Assembly (NCBI GenBank): GCA_007922225.1
Contig: ML680086.1
Coordinates: forward strand, 6,218,997 to 6,282,996
Origin: Emydura subglobosa
Taxonomy: Eukaryota; Chordata; Testudines; Chelidae
Length of the DNA stretch: 64,000 bases
Reading direction: 5' to 3'
A model generated the notes under the pieces. That model saw only the letters and a list, made by a program, of their open reading frames with translations. It did not search any database and was not told where the DNA came from. The translations under genes were made by a program, and so were the position numbers. Positions 11,041 through 21,500 of this stretch are shown here, in pieces (the first letter of the stretch is position 1; each line of letters begins with the position of its first letter).

Positions 11041-11422
11041 GTAATGAAAGGCCAATTACTATCCCCAAGAGGGTAGTGACAATCCAGGGAATAGCCCTTC
11101 TATTGCCATGCTGGGTATCTACAACAAGTAACTCTGGCAACCCTGTTTCCTTGTGCCCTAAAGCTAATACAAGCTGTACAAGACCCTTTGGGATGCATGG
11201 CCTTTGCCTGTCCAGAACCCTTATGGACATCCTAATACTATTATTGCAGCACACTTCTCTGCCATTTCCACATTCACTGGCCCAGACCTTGCCTTTGGAG
11301 AGCACAGGACAACCAAGCACAACTGTCAACGTCTCCTTTTCAGTCGAGGTGTAGTTTCTTCCTGCCTTGTCAGGGATCTCAGTGAAAATAAAAATGGCTG
11401 CTGCCCTGCATGAGGCACACAC
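11036..11422 (-). pseudogene. RNase H-like retroelement scrap
   Basis: A 128-codon minus-strand frame. Residues 23-35 read NYTSTEKETLTVV (about 11318-11356), matching the NYS-T-EKE-LAVV signature of Ty3/gypsy-type RNase H domains. Residues upstream (CASC...EIPDKAGR) could be the degraded YAS-R-L-AE segment. The rest of the frame does not resemble the domain and probably follows a frameshift. The call rests on one motif and could be chance. Confidence 0.33.
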
Positions 11423-12349
11423 CTAGTCCTTTGGAAAGTGCATCTACCAATAATGCAAATGACTTAAGTCATTGGACTGGTTCAGTGACCAGTGTTTTAA
11501 CTGTTGAAATTCCTATCTGTCTTCTCAGTTCCCTGAAGAGCTAGTTGGTCACATACAGCTATTTTATTATTATTCCTCTTACTTTATTACCGTAGATCCC
11601 ACAATTGCCATTTAGGATCAGGGCCCTGTTGGGCGGGACAATGCACAAACACCTAACAAAGGACATGCCCTGCCTCACAGACCATAAACTCTAAATCTGT
11701 CCGTTGTGTTCCTGTTCGACTTCAGAACAACATCATGCAGTAGATTTTCTTCATCATGTGTCTAAAAATCATTATAAGGAGCAACCCTCCTTACTCCTTT
11801 CACCATGCTGAAGAAGACACTTAAAAGCCAATCAGTGGGAGGAGCCACATCACCCATATCTATGCCCTTTAGTATTGCAGAAACCTTTATCTTGTTATGA
11901 AGATCTAGGATTGCTATGGGGAAGCACAGCAGGAAGTTACATGTGATGGCTGGGATTCTCAAGGGACTAGGCCAAAGTTGTTAGGGCGGGTTGCCAATTT
12001 AAATCCCGAAGAAGACTCTTTCAGCCGTGGAGCAGAAATGTCTATCTTCTAAGCTTTATAACATCTGCATTATTTTTAGATTTGCATATGACCTAGTTAG
12101 CCGAAAAGATTATTAAGGGTTTACTGGGCTTCAAGCAAATTACAGTCTGTACTGGAGGCCAGTAAAGGCTGAAAAGTCCTGCTTGCTTACTACCCACATT
12201 ATGTCTATGTCCAAAGACTATGGCATTTTGAGCAAGGTAGTTAATGGTGTTGATTTAATAGACTGATAAGGCAGATAGGGAGATAGGAACTTTTAAGTAC
12301 TTTAGACCCTCTGATGGCCAGTGTAAGGTTTTTCTTTCATATTGTCAAG
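11423..12349. other. Mostly unassigned; antisense L2/MIR-like tail at 11565-11695
   Basis: From 11565 to 11695 the text (TATTATTATTCCTCTTACTT, later AGGATCAGGGCCCTGTTGGG and a CACAAACACCTAACAAA phrase) is the antisense of a dispersed tail carrying AAGCTCTTTGGGGCAGG in sense copies such as 45997-46080. The rest holds no recognised gene. Confidence 0.5.
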
Positions 12350-12565
12350 TGCTTGGCTCAGTTTAAATTTTTGAAGTCATGGACCTGCTGCCATTTCCCC
12401 AAAGAGGCTATGCCACTGTCTAACAGACCTCACTGCTGGGAAATGTTTGTGAATATTCAACCTATATTTTCCTTTTCTTAATTTCATCTCATTATTCTCA
12501 GCTCTAATCCCTGGACCCTAAACAATTCCTCTGTCACCCTGCTGATAGACTCCTAGGGTGGGATT
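12350..12565 (-). mobile_element. CR1-like LINE 3' region, antisense
   Basis: The phrases GTCTAACAGACCTCACTG, TTCAACCTATATTTTCC and CTAAACAATTCCTCTGTC in this order are the antisense of the region just upstream of the 3' end in CR1-family LINEs (the F-KNFLPIR block and what precedes it). No frame survives. Similarity is by recalled consensus, so the subfamily is unassigned. Confidence 0.6.
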
Positions 12566-12660
12566 TTCAAAAGCCCACAGAATTGGCCGAATTCTTTGAC
12601 TGAGGTCAGTGGTAAAATGCCCACCGGAGTCAGTGGGAGCTGCTAGTACTTTTAGATCCC
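12555..12660. repeat. Palindrome-rich dispersed repeat (GGGATTTTCAAAAG type)
   Basis: Contains GGGATTTTCAAAAGCCCAC and paired GAGGTCAGTGG / GGAGTCAGTGGGAGCTGC motifs. Related text recurs at 15955-16110, 24260-24375, 25348-25440 and 26870-27080, so it is a multi-copy family in this window. It looks like a non-autonomous inverted-repeat element; class not assigned. Confidence 0.5.
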
Positions 12661-12669
12661 TAATCTTGT

Positions 12670-15600
12670 CTTTGGGACAGCTACTGCTGGGTAACATCCA
12701 TCCCTCATACAGTCAGGTCCTCAACTGGTGAATGTTGACATTGACTTCATACAACACCTGCTAAGATGCTGATCCAGCAAATAACGATGCACTCACATGA
12801 GTAACATTAAGTAGGGGTCCTTAGCTCAAGTGGCATAAGGAGGCTAAATCTGTTTTGGGACATCGAATGCAAAATTGCTCAGAAAAGGGAAAAGAATCCC
12901 CTGACGATTAGATCCGTTCACGAGCTTGGACTTTAGAGTCTGTGGCAAGAAGGTGGGGAGTTTTGTACCAAATACAGTCTGAAGTTAGCTGTTTATGGTC
13001 ATATATATACTTGTGAAGTATATGCAAAAAGAGGAAGTACTTCCAATGACTCATTCCAAGTAGTTAGATGTAGGTGAAGGCATGCTTTCTCTACATCCTC
13101 TTGAAAGAGGAAGAGGAATGGGGTGGAGCTGAGGAATGGGGTGATAAATAAGACTTACCTGGAGATTTGGCGGCAGTTGACTGCTGTGCTTCCCTTCTGC
13201 GTGGTGTCTTCACTGCACTGCACCACTTGAGGGGGTGGTTTACCAGTGTCGACTTCCTGATCGATTGAGCGGGTCTACACTATAGACATACCCATTGACT
13301 GAGAACTAGGAAACAACATAGTGTCCCTCATGCTGAATGAGCAGGTCTGAGGGTGCCTGAAGTAGAAGCAGGCCATGATTCAGGAAAATGAGTGCCCAGA
13401 AGTTTTATAAAGTCTTATTGTTATCCTTCTCTGCAGCCCAGCTTTCCAACAGCATGAACAAATCTAGTCGAGTCATCTCTATATGGTTTCTGTTGGTATC
13501 TTTATTCAATCTTCAGAAGGTTGTACTGTTCGCCATCTCCATGTAAACATTTCAGTTGGGCATGTACAGAAATAGAACAATTTATGTCTTAGACACAGTT
13601 TGTTGTAGGTGATTTCCACAAGACATGCAAAGCTGCTTAAGCTTCATTAACCTGGTTTCTGAAGCCAGCCATGCTGAGAATCTAGCACAAGGTTGTGGAG
13701 AGGAACAAACTCCATTCTGGTTCCTTCAGGATGGTTGATCCAGCTTACCTGGATGGCACAATGCTTTGCCCTCAGTCTAAATTTACAGGGATGGGGGTGA
13801 CAGTCAGGCTTTTGAGAGATTTCAGCATCAGACATTCTGATATTTTTAAAGATCGCCAATATAAAATCTTTGATCAAACATGCATGGTTTCACCGTGTAC
13901 GGATTGGATGTCTAAGTCTATGGTCTGATAACCACCAAAAAGAACTATAAGGCTGATCACAGGAAAAAGTGCACATGTTGATATTTCCTTGGTCAAATCA
14001 GCAAGAGTTCCTGTGACAGGACTGCAGTGAAGCTTGGATGGGTCTTCATCACACAAGGCCCTGCTCCTTGGAGAATGTAGTGCAGGGGGATGCAATAACT
14101 GAGACATTTGTGGAAGTGTAACAAAACACGCCATCATATACAGGCTAGATTTCCAGCCAAGTTAGGCATGAAATTGGACATCTAGTCTGCACCCAGAATT
14201 ACCCAATTGCACACACAGCTCAGGTAACCACGAGTGCAAGGTCAATTTTGCATGCTCAGTTACCCAGTTTACACAGGCCTGGCTTGGAGCTTGCCTGCTT
14301 GAGACACTGCTCTCTTCATGTGACATACTGCCACAGCTGCTATTTGAGACTGATCCTCTTATAATCAAAGCAAGAGGGCTGCTGGCAAAATGCTCTCCCT
14401 AAGAGTCCCTTTCTTTTAGAGCACTCTGCCCTGCAAAGCCCAAAATAGCCAACGTGTGTTGTCCTTCTGGACGTGCAGAAATCCCATCCATTTGAGTGAG
14501 CACTGGCAGATGGCTGAGGATAGGGTTTTTGTATAGTGGGAATGTTCAGTGTGTTTTAGGAGGCCATGGCTACATACTGGGTGATGAAATGAGGAGCGGT
14601 AGGTGGGTTGACTGATGTTTTGTAAATCCCGTGCTGGTGCATTTTGAAGTGTGTGTCAAAAGTGCTGAAAGCTGTGGCAGGGCTGCACCTTTTGGGGTGG
14701 AGTTTCTTTAGATCGACATTTAAATCAATAAATAATGGCATGCTGAACATACTTGGAAAGCTGGCCCATAATATATGTATGGGAGCACAGTCAGCAGGAT
14801 ATCCAGCAAACCCGCTCCATTTCATTAACATTTGCTTTAATTTTACTACAGAACAAATGAAGACACCAGCTGTGTTATCTAACTGTGTATTTTATTAGCA
14901 AAGAAGAATGGGCCCTTTACAGCTTGCAAAATGCCATGTGCCCTTCCAGTGAGAAATGAATTGTGTGTTTGGACAGAATAACCTCAGCAACAAAGGTGCA
15001 GCTGGAGCGTTAAAGATAGAATCAGTAGCAGGGCGATCTGGAAGTTGCTTGATTTATATGGATGACGGTAAATGGGGCAATGACTATAATGTGATGGAAG
15101 AAGACCTATTTGACATACATAGAGCATTATGGTAAGTCTTTGCCAAAGCTTCTAGGATTAGTGGATGTGGAAAGTGCAGATGCAAAAGATGTCTGTGAAG
15201 CTACTGTCAAATCTCTTGATTCAGATACCATGGTGATGGGCTTTAAATAAAGAAACCTAGATAGACAGAAGATTTAATAGATTTAATCTTGAGAAAAGAG
15301 TAGGGTTGAATATGCACACTGCGGCTGCAAGCATAGTGTGGGGGGAAAGCCTTGTGTTGTGAATGACACAAGATAGTCCACATCTCCATCAACCTAGCAA
15401 ACTTGAAAGTCCAGACACCGGCATTGTGAAAGATATATCAGAAGGTATGTGCCAAAATTCGGGTGGCGGATAAAGAAGATATGCCAAGCCTTTGAGGTTC
15501 ATCTCCTACAAATGGGCACTTTAAAAGAAATGTAATGGTTAGTTAGACAAAGGTGAGCTGTAATGTGTGCTCTAAAAAACTATTGTATTGATTGAAATGC

Positions 15601-15950
15601 ATCTAGAAAATATTGCTCTGGTGTAAAATGTGAATAATCAGCAGAAGCTCAGGGCTATTTCAAAGAGCTCAAAAGCATGCATTTTTGAAAACTCTTCATT
15701 AGTGATTTGGTATAACAATTGGTGGGGTGTCAGAGGAGCACTTAGTGCTGTAAAATAGAGTGTGGCTGTGCATCACAAGAGGCGTGTGTGTGCTAGGATG
15801 GTCATCATCAGCAACTTGGTCTCCCCCTGAAGGCTTGCAGCAGCTTTCAATAGGTCCCGGCCACTGAGTGTGGAGGTATTTGGATTCAGGTTTCTGGTAC
15901 ATGCACACCTCTAGCAATAACTACATAGTAAGAAAGGCTTAAAGGTATAA
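12670..15950. other. Unassigned non-coding stretch
   Basis: About 3.3 kb without a recognised exon. Short frames at 13647-14137 and 14556-14898 occur on both strands at once and show no family motif. A phrase near 13270-13305 (GGGTCTACACTATAGACATA) echoes the TIR of the MITE at 17638. The stretch is moderately AT-rich, with no long simple repeat. Confidence 0.4.
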
Positions 15951-15954
15951 AGCT

Positions 15955-16110
15955 ATCTGGGAAGGATGGTGAGGAAGATAGCTATATTTAGGCACCTAAC
16001 TCAGTGCCATAATTTTTAAAAGTTTAGAGCATTCAGAAGCTCCAATCGAGCTAAACAGATTCCAATGGGTGCCCAGCATCTTGAAAAGAGGCTACTTATT
16101 TAATGAGTCT
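15955..16110. repeat. Dispersed palindrome-rich repeat fragment
   Basis: Contains TTTAGGCACCTAACTCAG, CCAATGGGTGCCCAGCATC and related phrases shared with 26870-27080. Degraded copy; ends are approximate. Confidence 0.4.
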
Positions 16111-16434
16111 CACTACTGTTGCCCCTTGGCTGGAGCAGCTGGCCAATATTTGGTGCCTTGATGGGTTTTTTTTCCATTAGGAGGAGAAATTGGTGAAATG
16201 AGTCAGGTGTGTTCTTTGGTTTAATCCTGTTTATTTACACAGAATGTGCATGAAAGTCCTATTTCCATGAACACAGCAGGAACAAACAACAGCAAGCAGT
16301 TTCCTTGCTCACAGTTTCCAAGCCTGCCTGCCTCTGCAGCCCAACACAACAACTTAACAGTAAGATAAAGATACAGCGCCATCTATGGGTGGAGGTATTG
16401 TCTGTAACGATATGGGGTCTACTTAAATTGTGGA

Positions 16435-16529
16435 GAAATCACACATTTTTCATGGGTTGGTCACGACGTAAATAGAAAATTAAATTTGCTATTTATGTCG
16501 TGATCAACCCATGAAAAATGTGTGATTTC
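16435..16529 (+). repeat. Near-perfect 41 bp-arm hairpin
   Basis: Left arm 16435-16475 (starts GAAATCACACATTTTTCATG) and right arm 16489-16529 are inverted copies, 39 of 41 positions matching, with a 13-base loop. On the plus-strand RNA both mismatches are G-U wobbles, so the transcript would fold into an unbroken stem. The arms resemble the CATGAAAAATG-type termini of turtle hAT-like repeats, and a hAT-like repeat follows directly. It is therefore probably a MITE terminus pair; a small-RNA precursor is possible but not shown. Confidence 0.85.
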
Positions 16530-16850
16530 TTCATAGCATTCTCAAACTGGGGGCCCTGACCCAAAAGGGGGTCACAAACCTATTGTAGGGGGGATGCAGG
16601 ATTGCCACCCTTACTTCTGTGCTGCTGCTGATGGCAGCTCTGCCTGAAGCTGGGCAGCAGGAAAGTAGCAGCTGCTGGCTGGGTGCCCAGTTCTGAAGGC
16701 AGCACCACCACCAGCAGTTATGAAGAAGTAAGGGTGGAAATACCATACCATGGCACCTTTACTTCTCTGCTGGGTGGCTAGAGACCAGATTTCATGGTCT
16801 GTGATGTGATTTTCATGGCTGCAAATTTGATAGACCCTTAGTAATGATCA
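16530..16850. mobile_element. Non-autonomous hAT-like element, partial
   Basis: Carries a run of phrases I recognise from a very abundant turtle hAT-like repeat: TCTCAAACTGGGGGCCCTGA, CCAAAAGGGGGTCACAAACC, CACCCTTACTTCTGTGCTGC, AAGTAAGGGTGG followed by ATACCATACCATGG, and at the right end ACCAGATTTCATGGTCTGTG with TTTTCATGGCTGCAAATTTG. The CACCCTTACTTCTG / GAAGTAAGGGTGG pair forms internal inverted repeats. It encodes no transposase. The ends are approximate and I see no clear 8 bp target duplication. Confidence 0.68.
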
Positions 16851-17179
16851 TTACAATTCTCCTTCTTCTAGTGGAACAAGTATTTAAAACAATAACTCCT
16901 ATATGCAGTCATGGAGACATCACTTGGATCTAGATTATTAGCAAATGCAGGGTTCATGTCCTCCAGATAAGGCCTACCCATTTGTGGACAGACTATGTAT
17001 TGAAGACTTCAGTGTGGTGAGGTCCCAAGGACATTCCAACAATTCTTCTTCCACAACTAGACTCTCACCACTATCCAGAGGAGCCTGCTGAGGTATCAAA
17101 TCATCTTCTACATCCCATCATCAATGTTTGCCCTCCCTTTTCTTCCAATGAAACTACACACCATTTCTCCATGCAGTGC

Positions 17180-17634
17180 CAAGGGGCGAGTTCTTGTTTT
17201 GTGTATCAGGAAAGATAAGTTGTTTGTTTTCTTAATTATTGGGCAAGGTCCCCTCCGAAAAGGAGTAAATTTGGAATTTTTCCCAGGCTGCTTTTTTCAG
17301 TTGCGTAGCCACACCTCCACTTCCTGGATGGACACAAAATTCTCCTTTTTCCCGACATCTTGTGTCTGGCAGGCTCTCTTCTGGCTCATCCCCTCCTCCA
17401 CCTTCTGGACTGCTGTCCTCAGGTCATTGATATAACAGTCTGCCATGTCACCCACCTGGGTAGATGCAGGGGGTCTTGGCAGGTCTTGCTGCCTGGACAT
17501 CAAGTCACAGGGGAGCCTGGGGTTGCAGAGTACAAAAATAATCTCAGAGGGGAGTAATGGATAGTTGAATGCTGGATGGTGTTATACACAAAGACAACGA
17601 AATGTGTCTTTGTATTCCGGGCTTGTTGGTACTC
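17180..17634 (-). pseudogene. Ty3/gypsy-type integrase C-terminal fossil
   Basis: The minus-strand segment 17500-17634 reads FVYNTIQHSTIHYSPLRLF, matching the FAYN-T-HSSTG-SPF-L-FGR block of gypsy integrases. After a frameshift, 17297-17503 reads an alpha-helical stretch ending VSIQEVEVWLRN, the position of the GDLVWLRN motif at the start of the C-terminal domain, and 17180-17296 continues KKQPGKNSKF then GPCPIIKKTNNL, matching PKL-P-GPY-VIKK-ND. Two breaks are needed. The order is right for one integrase. A MITE starts two bases beyond its upstream edge. The same-strand integrase core at 20588-20895 may be the missing upstream part. Confidence 0.65.
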
Positions 17635-17637
17635 ACT

Positions 17638-17907
17638 AAGGCTATGTCTATACTTAAACTGCTACAGTGGAACAGCTGCAGCACTGCAACTGTGCTGCTG
17701 TAGTGCTTCAGTGTAGACACTTGCTATGCCATCAGGAGGGGTTCTTCCATTGGTGCGGGTAATCCACCTTCCTGAGAGGCAATAGCTAGGTCTACGGAAG
17801 AATTTGTCCATCAACCTGGCGCTGTCTACACTGGGGGTTAGGTCAGCATAGCTGCATCTTTCAGGAGTGTGGATTTTTCACACCACTGAGAGATGTAGCT
17901 ACGCCAA
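17638..17907. mobile_element. MITE with GGCTATGTCTA terminus
   Basis: Starts AAGGCTATGTCTATACTT and contains GTGTAGACACTTGC, GCTGTCTACACTGGGGG and an internal stem formed by 17852-17878 and 17887-17907 (AGCATAGCTGCATCT against AGATGTAGCTACGCC). These are signatures of a recurrent reptile inverted-repeat element whose copies normally end TAGACATAGCC. The right terminus is missing, so this copy is truncated. No transposase is present. Its left end lies at the edge of the integrase fossil, suggesting it inserted there. Confidence 0.6.
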
Positions 17908-18569
17908 GGGAAAGGGGGTGTTGGGAGTTGAGTCCTGCCTGTGGTGCTGGAGTTGTTACTTGCAGTGTTCCAATAAAACCACATGATGCCTGTGAGCAAG
18001 TGTCACCGCAGTTTTAATGTTTGAAAAGGGGCCTGCATTTGAGACGTCCTCACCCGCTGGCTGTGGTGAGGCTGAGCGTTTGTGCAGGCTGTCATGTTTT
18101 AGTTAGTAAGGTAAAAAAAAAAAAAGATGAAACTCTCCACCACTAATTTCTTAAAGGGCCCATTTTAAATTAATTTTAATTCATAAACTAATCCGTAGAT
18201 GCACCTGAAAGTCCTCGAGAAGACAATCTTTACCCAGAAATTACATAATGTATATTTGGGGAGGATACACTCTATTCTTCATACAAAACATAGAAGCTGA
18301 ATCCTTGTCTAAAGTAAAACCCTTAGTGCAACCTTAACTCAGGAGTCTTGACCAGCACCTCCACAGCATACAGTGCCAAGTACACTTTGCTGGAGATGAG
18401 TCTAGTCAGGCAACAGCAAACTTATGGCCCTTGTGTGTGCCAATTTTTTCTGTGTGTCTCTTTGTAGTACAGCAAGCTTTACAGACATTGACATACTAGA
18501 TTAGTCTTCACAGTAATAGATCCTGCATCTAACGTGTCTATCTCCACATACCCCATAAATGACAGACAA
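17908..18569. other. Unassigned; A-run at 18114-18127
   Basis: No exon recognised. An A-run at about 18114-18127 could be a retroposon tail but no element is evident upstream of it. Confidence 0.35.
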
Positions 18570-18860
18570 ATCTTGACACTGCAGTTACATCCTGGTCATA
18601 TCACATCAACGTCACATTGCAGAGCTCTCCATTCACCACGCAGTGCAATCACTCCAGAGTGACAATGCTGTCACAACTAATGGGCATCTCTCTGCAATGA
18701 CTTCCAGTCACATGGCATCACAGTAATTTTGCAGTGACACCACCATTAGGGCACAATAAATTCCCTCACTGTGCAACAACTGCAGCAATCACACCCCATG
18801 GTCACTTCACAGTCACAACGCATCATGGCTTCTTTGCTGTGACACAGCAGTCAGAGTAAA
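18570..18860. repeat. Degenerate GTCACA/TGTGAC-rich repeat tract
   Basis: TCACA, TCACT and their complement TGTGA or AGTGA recur roughly every 10-25 bases over about 290 bp, often next to TGCAG or TGCAA. The pattern suggests an old, eroded minisatellite or a tract of decayed short duplications. No coding frame is seen. Confidence 0.5.
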
Positions 18861-19512
18861 TCATAGTCACTGTGGGGCCTGATCTTAGTCCATGCAACAC
18901 TGGCACTAACCCCAATGGACCTGTAGTTTGCACCGAAGATTATCTGCACTAGCGGAAATCAGGCTGAACATTTGACTTTGACTGTTTTAAAAAAATGAGA
19001 CATAGTCAGTTTCTCCAGCTTTTGGACCCCTCTACTTCTCTCTCCATGCAGAACATGTATCAGCATCTCACCAACGTTGACATCATTCCAGGCCAGGCCA
19101 GTTATATTTCTTTACTCAGGGATCCCGACAATCTTCAAAGGGACAGATTGGACAGCCTGTACTAAGGAATGGAGATGACCTCCATCCCATCACAACCATG
19201 ATACTGTGGCCAGTTTGCACTCACCCTTTGTAATTCAGCCTAGTTACTCTGAGACCACTAAGATGCGCCACAGCAGTAGAGGCTCCTTGGCATGGCTTTG
19301 AATGCTCTGGGTCCATTATGTAAATATCCTTCTTTGTCTGCCCAGCTAACGGGGGCAGAGCAGTTCTGTGTGTGATGGGTTGGGTCCCTCAGGTACCATG
19401 TGACTGAGGGGTGCTCTGACAGCCCCATGCTCTGAAAGATCAATAGGATTCAGTAAAAGAATAATGATTTAGACAGTATTAACTATTTATCAAAACCCAG
19501 TATTTCTTAAAG

Positions 19513-19697
19513 GGCCAGATCCCCAGGTGGTGTACATCATCCAAGTGCCATTGAAATCAATGGGACCAGGTCAGCAGCTGGGGTAAATCAACTAAATTCC
19601 ATTGAAGTCAATGGGGCTAGATCCCCAGCTGGTGTAACTCAGCACAGTTCTATTGGCTTCAGTACATTTAAATCAGCTGAGCATCTGATCCCCAAAG
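19513..19697. repeat. Three tandem about 52 bp units (GATCCCCAGCTGGTGTA type)
   Basis: Units at about 19513, 19565 and 19617 share CCAGATCCCCAGCTGGTGTA-like heads and CCATTGAAGTCAATGGG-like tails; a reversed partial unit (CAGCTGAGCATCTGATCCCC) closes the block. Similar text occurs singly at 29405-29440 and 59450-59525. It is a multi-copy, palindrome-rich dispersed repeat whose class I do not assign. Confidence 0.65.
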
Positions 19698-20408
19698 TTC
19701 TTTTTTTTAAGTATTTGGTGTGGACATTTGGGGGTAATTTATAGGCCTGATTCAAAGCCCACAAAATCCATGGGAGTCTTTCCATGGATTTCAGATCCTA
19801 CATTAGATACATGCCCAGCAGAAACTAGAGAAAAATAGAGTTTTTCCCTAGAAATTCTGAGCTCTGTTGCAACTTCTAATAATGGTCACACTGAGGTGCG
19901 AGTTTTGTAGCATGTAGTCTTCTCCTAAGGGTTTCTAGCATCCTATGTTCTCCTGCTGCATCTGAAGTCTGGTGGTGTTGGGTCCATATACGCTTAGTCT
20001 CCTGGGGCGCTTCATTGTGACAGCAGCAGGGCAAATATGAGGGGGAGCTTCTGAAACTGCTCATTGAACTAACACTGAATGAGATGGATATGCCTGGAGA
20101 ATGTCCTTCTCAGTGACCACTGGATCCTGAATATGTTTTGACAGGTTTCCAAGCAGGTCCTGGCTGCTCGAAGAACAGACTGATTGCAAATATTCCACTC
20201 CCTCTCACTTAGTGTTCATTTCAGAGGAAGCCGCTTGCTTTAAGCATGACTTTTATTCCTCTTCACTTAAAGTTGGGCCAAAATGGGTAATGAGCTGTGA
20301 AATGTCATCGTTTTCATATTGCACCATACTAATAACAACACTCAGCTCATTTTCAGAAAGCTTTGTTGCCATTGACTACTCAGGCCAAGATTGTTAAAGC
20401 TGGGGGTC

Positions 20409-20471
20409 AAATCCTGGTTCCCGCTGAAGTCAATGGTTTTTTTGCCATTGACGTCAGTGGAACCAGGATTT
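20409..20471. repeat. 28 bp-arm palindrome with T-rich loop
   Basis: AAATCCTGGTTCCCGCTGAA... (20409-20436) is inverted at 20445-20471 with about two mismatches and one indel, separated by a loop dominated by seven T. The right arm contains TGACGTCA, a CRE-type octamer, at 20449-20456 or within a base of it. The structure probably belongs to the same CAATGG-palindrome repeat family as 19513-19697. Confidence 0.75.
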
Positions 20472-20587
20472 CACCCGGGGAGCCTAACGTAAGATACCTA
20501 CATTGGTATTGTCATGCTGGATTGGGCTAGTGGCTGCTATAAATCACAGACCTGGCTAAAGCTGATGGCTGGGCTGAACACCCTTTA

Positions 20588-20895
20588 TTAGAAGCCACCG
20601 CCCAAGGTGCTAAGCAGCGTGGTGAGGCCTGAGCAGAAGCTGACTATAAGCATAGAGCCAACAGTGTGGTTCTGTCTCTTCACTCCCCCATTACTCATTG
20701 GGTGGGCAACACTTGCCTTCACTTTGTCCTGCACTGTGTTGAACCTCCCCAGACTGGGTCTCCTTTGGAAGATCTGTTGTTGTACCAGCCGGGGCCATAC
20801 ACTGTTCATGCCAGATCTCATCACAAGATCAGGCTGAGTCTATTCTCACTGCCCTCACATGACTGAAAGCATCCACAACCACATGTTGTTCTGAT
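20588..20895 (-). pseudogene. Gypsy-type RNase H end plus integrase core fossil
   Basis: On the minus strand, about 20845-20895 reads EQHVVVDAFSHV, the position of the NVVADALSRV motif that closes the RNase H domain of Ty3/gypsy pol. About 100 bases on, 20588-20824 contains AHPMSNGGVKRQNHTVGSML, a clear match to the HPQSNGLVERFNRTLKSML segment of the integrase catalytic core. The zinc-binding and first core parts are absent, so an internal deletion joined them. The frame is dead. It sits downstream, on the same strand, of the gag-like piece at 21321-21500. Confidence 0.6.
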
Positions 20896-21320
20896 AAGTC
20901 ACTCCTAGCTCTTTCACTGTCTGGTCTGCTTCACAGCTCTCGATCTCTGCCCTGGTGAGAGGCTTTGAGTCACAGGCTACACTGGCCCCAGGGTCTGCAC
21001 AGCCTGCTCAGTCACATGCATTGCTCTGACCCAGAATGCCCCCTTGGGCCCAGCTCGGGATAGAGCAATCCTAACTGGATCTTGGTAGCATCAAACTCAC
21101 ACAGGGTCGCTGCAGCTGTCCTTTATTCTTAGGGGTATTATTGCATGCTGACCTGGCTTCGCCACCACTTCATTCTGAGCCTCTCCAGGGAGTAGTTCCT
21201 CTCCGTCATCCTGTAGCCATGGTAGAAGCACCTGTAAGGCCTCAAGATGCTCCCCAGAGTCCATGCTTCCTCCTACCTACACTCAGCAGGGGGGATCTGA
21301 ATATTGTCCAGGATGCATAT

Positions 21321-21500
21321 CTACCTGAAAGACCCACGCTCTGCAGTGGGAAGCTGCTGGTAAAAGACTTTGGCATCACCGCCTAGAAACACTGCTAGGT
21401 GCTGTGCTGCTTTCTCCTCAGTCCACTCGTTCAGAGAGAGCAGCAGCTCAAAGCCTGTCAAGTGCTCGCTGAGTCCAGTCTCTGCTGCTTAGCCCCATGC
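21321..21500 (-). pseudogene. Gypsy/retrovirus-type gag (capsid) fossil
   Basis: Minus-strand frame without a start: LSEHLTGFELLLSLNEW, then TEEKAAQHLAVFLGGDAKVF and YQQLP, ending at a stop at 21321-21323. The pattern F-L-L-L-W-TEEEKA--L---L-GEA----- is the helical N-terminal capsid segment of Ty3/gypsy and related gag proteins. Beyond the stop, 21130-21320 continues with a possible frame-shifted remainder. It has no ATG, so it is easily missed. Together with the RNase H/integrase scrap below it, it forms an ordered but heavily deleted element. Confidence 0.55.

Noticed and set aside
19513..19697. Spaced repeats considered as a CRISPR-like array
   Set aside because: Only three imperfect units with no unique spacers, in a vertebrate genome; it is a dispersed repeat in tandem.
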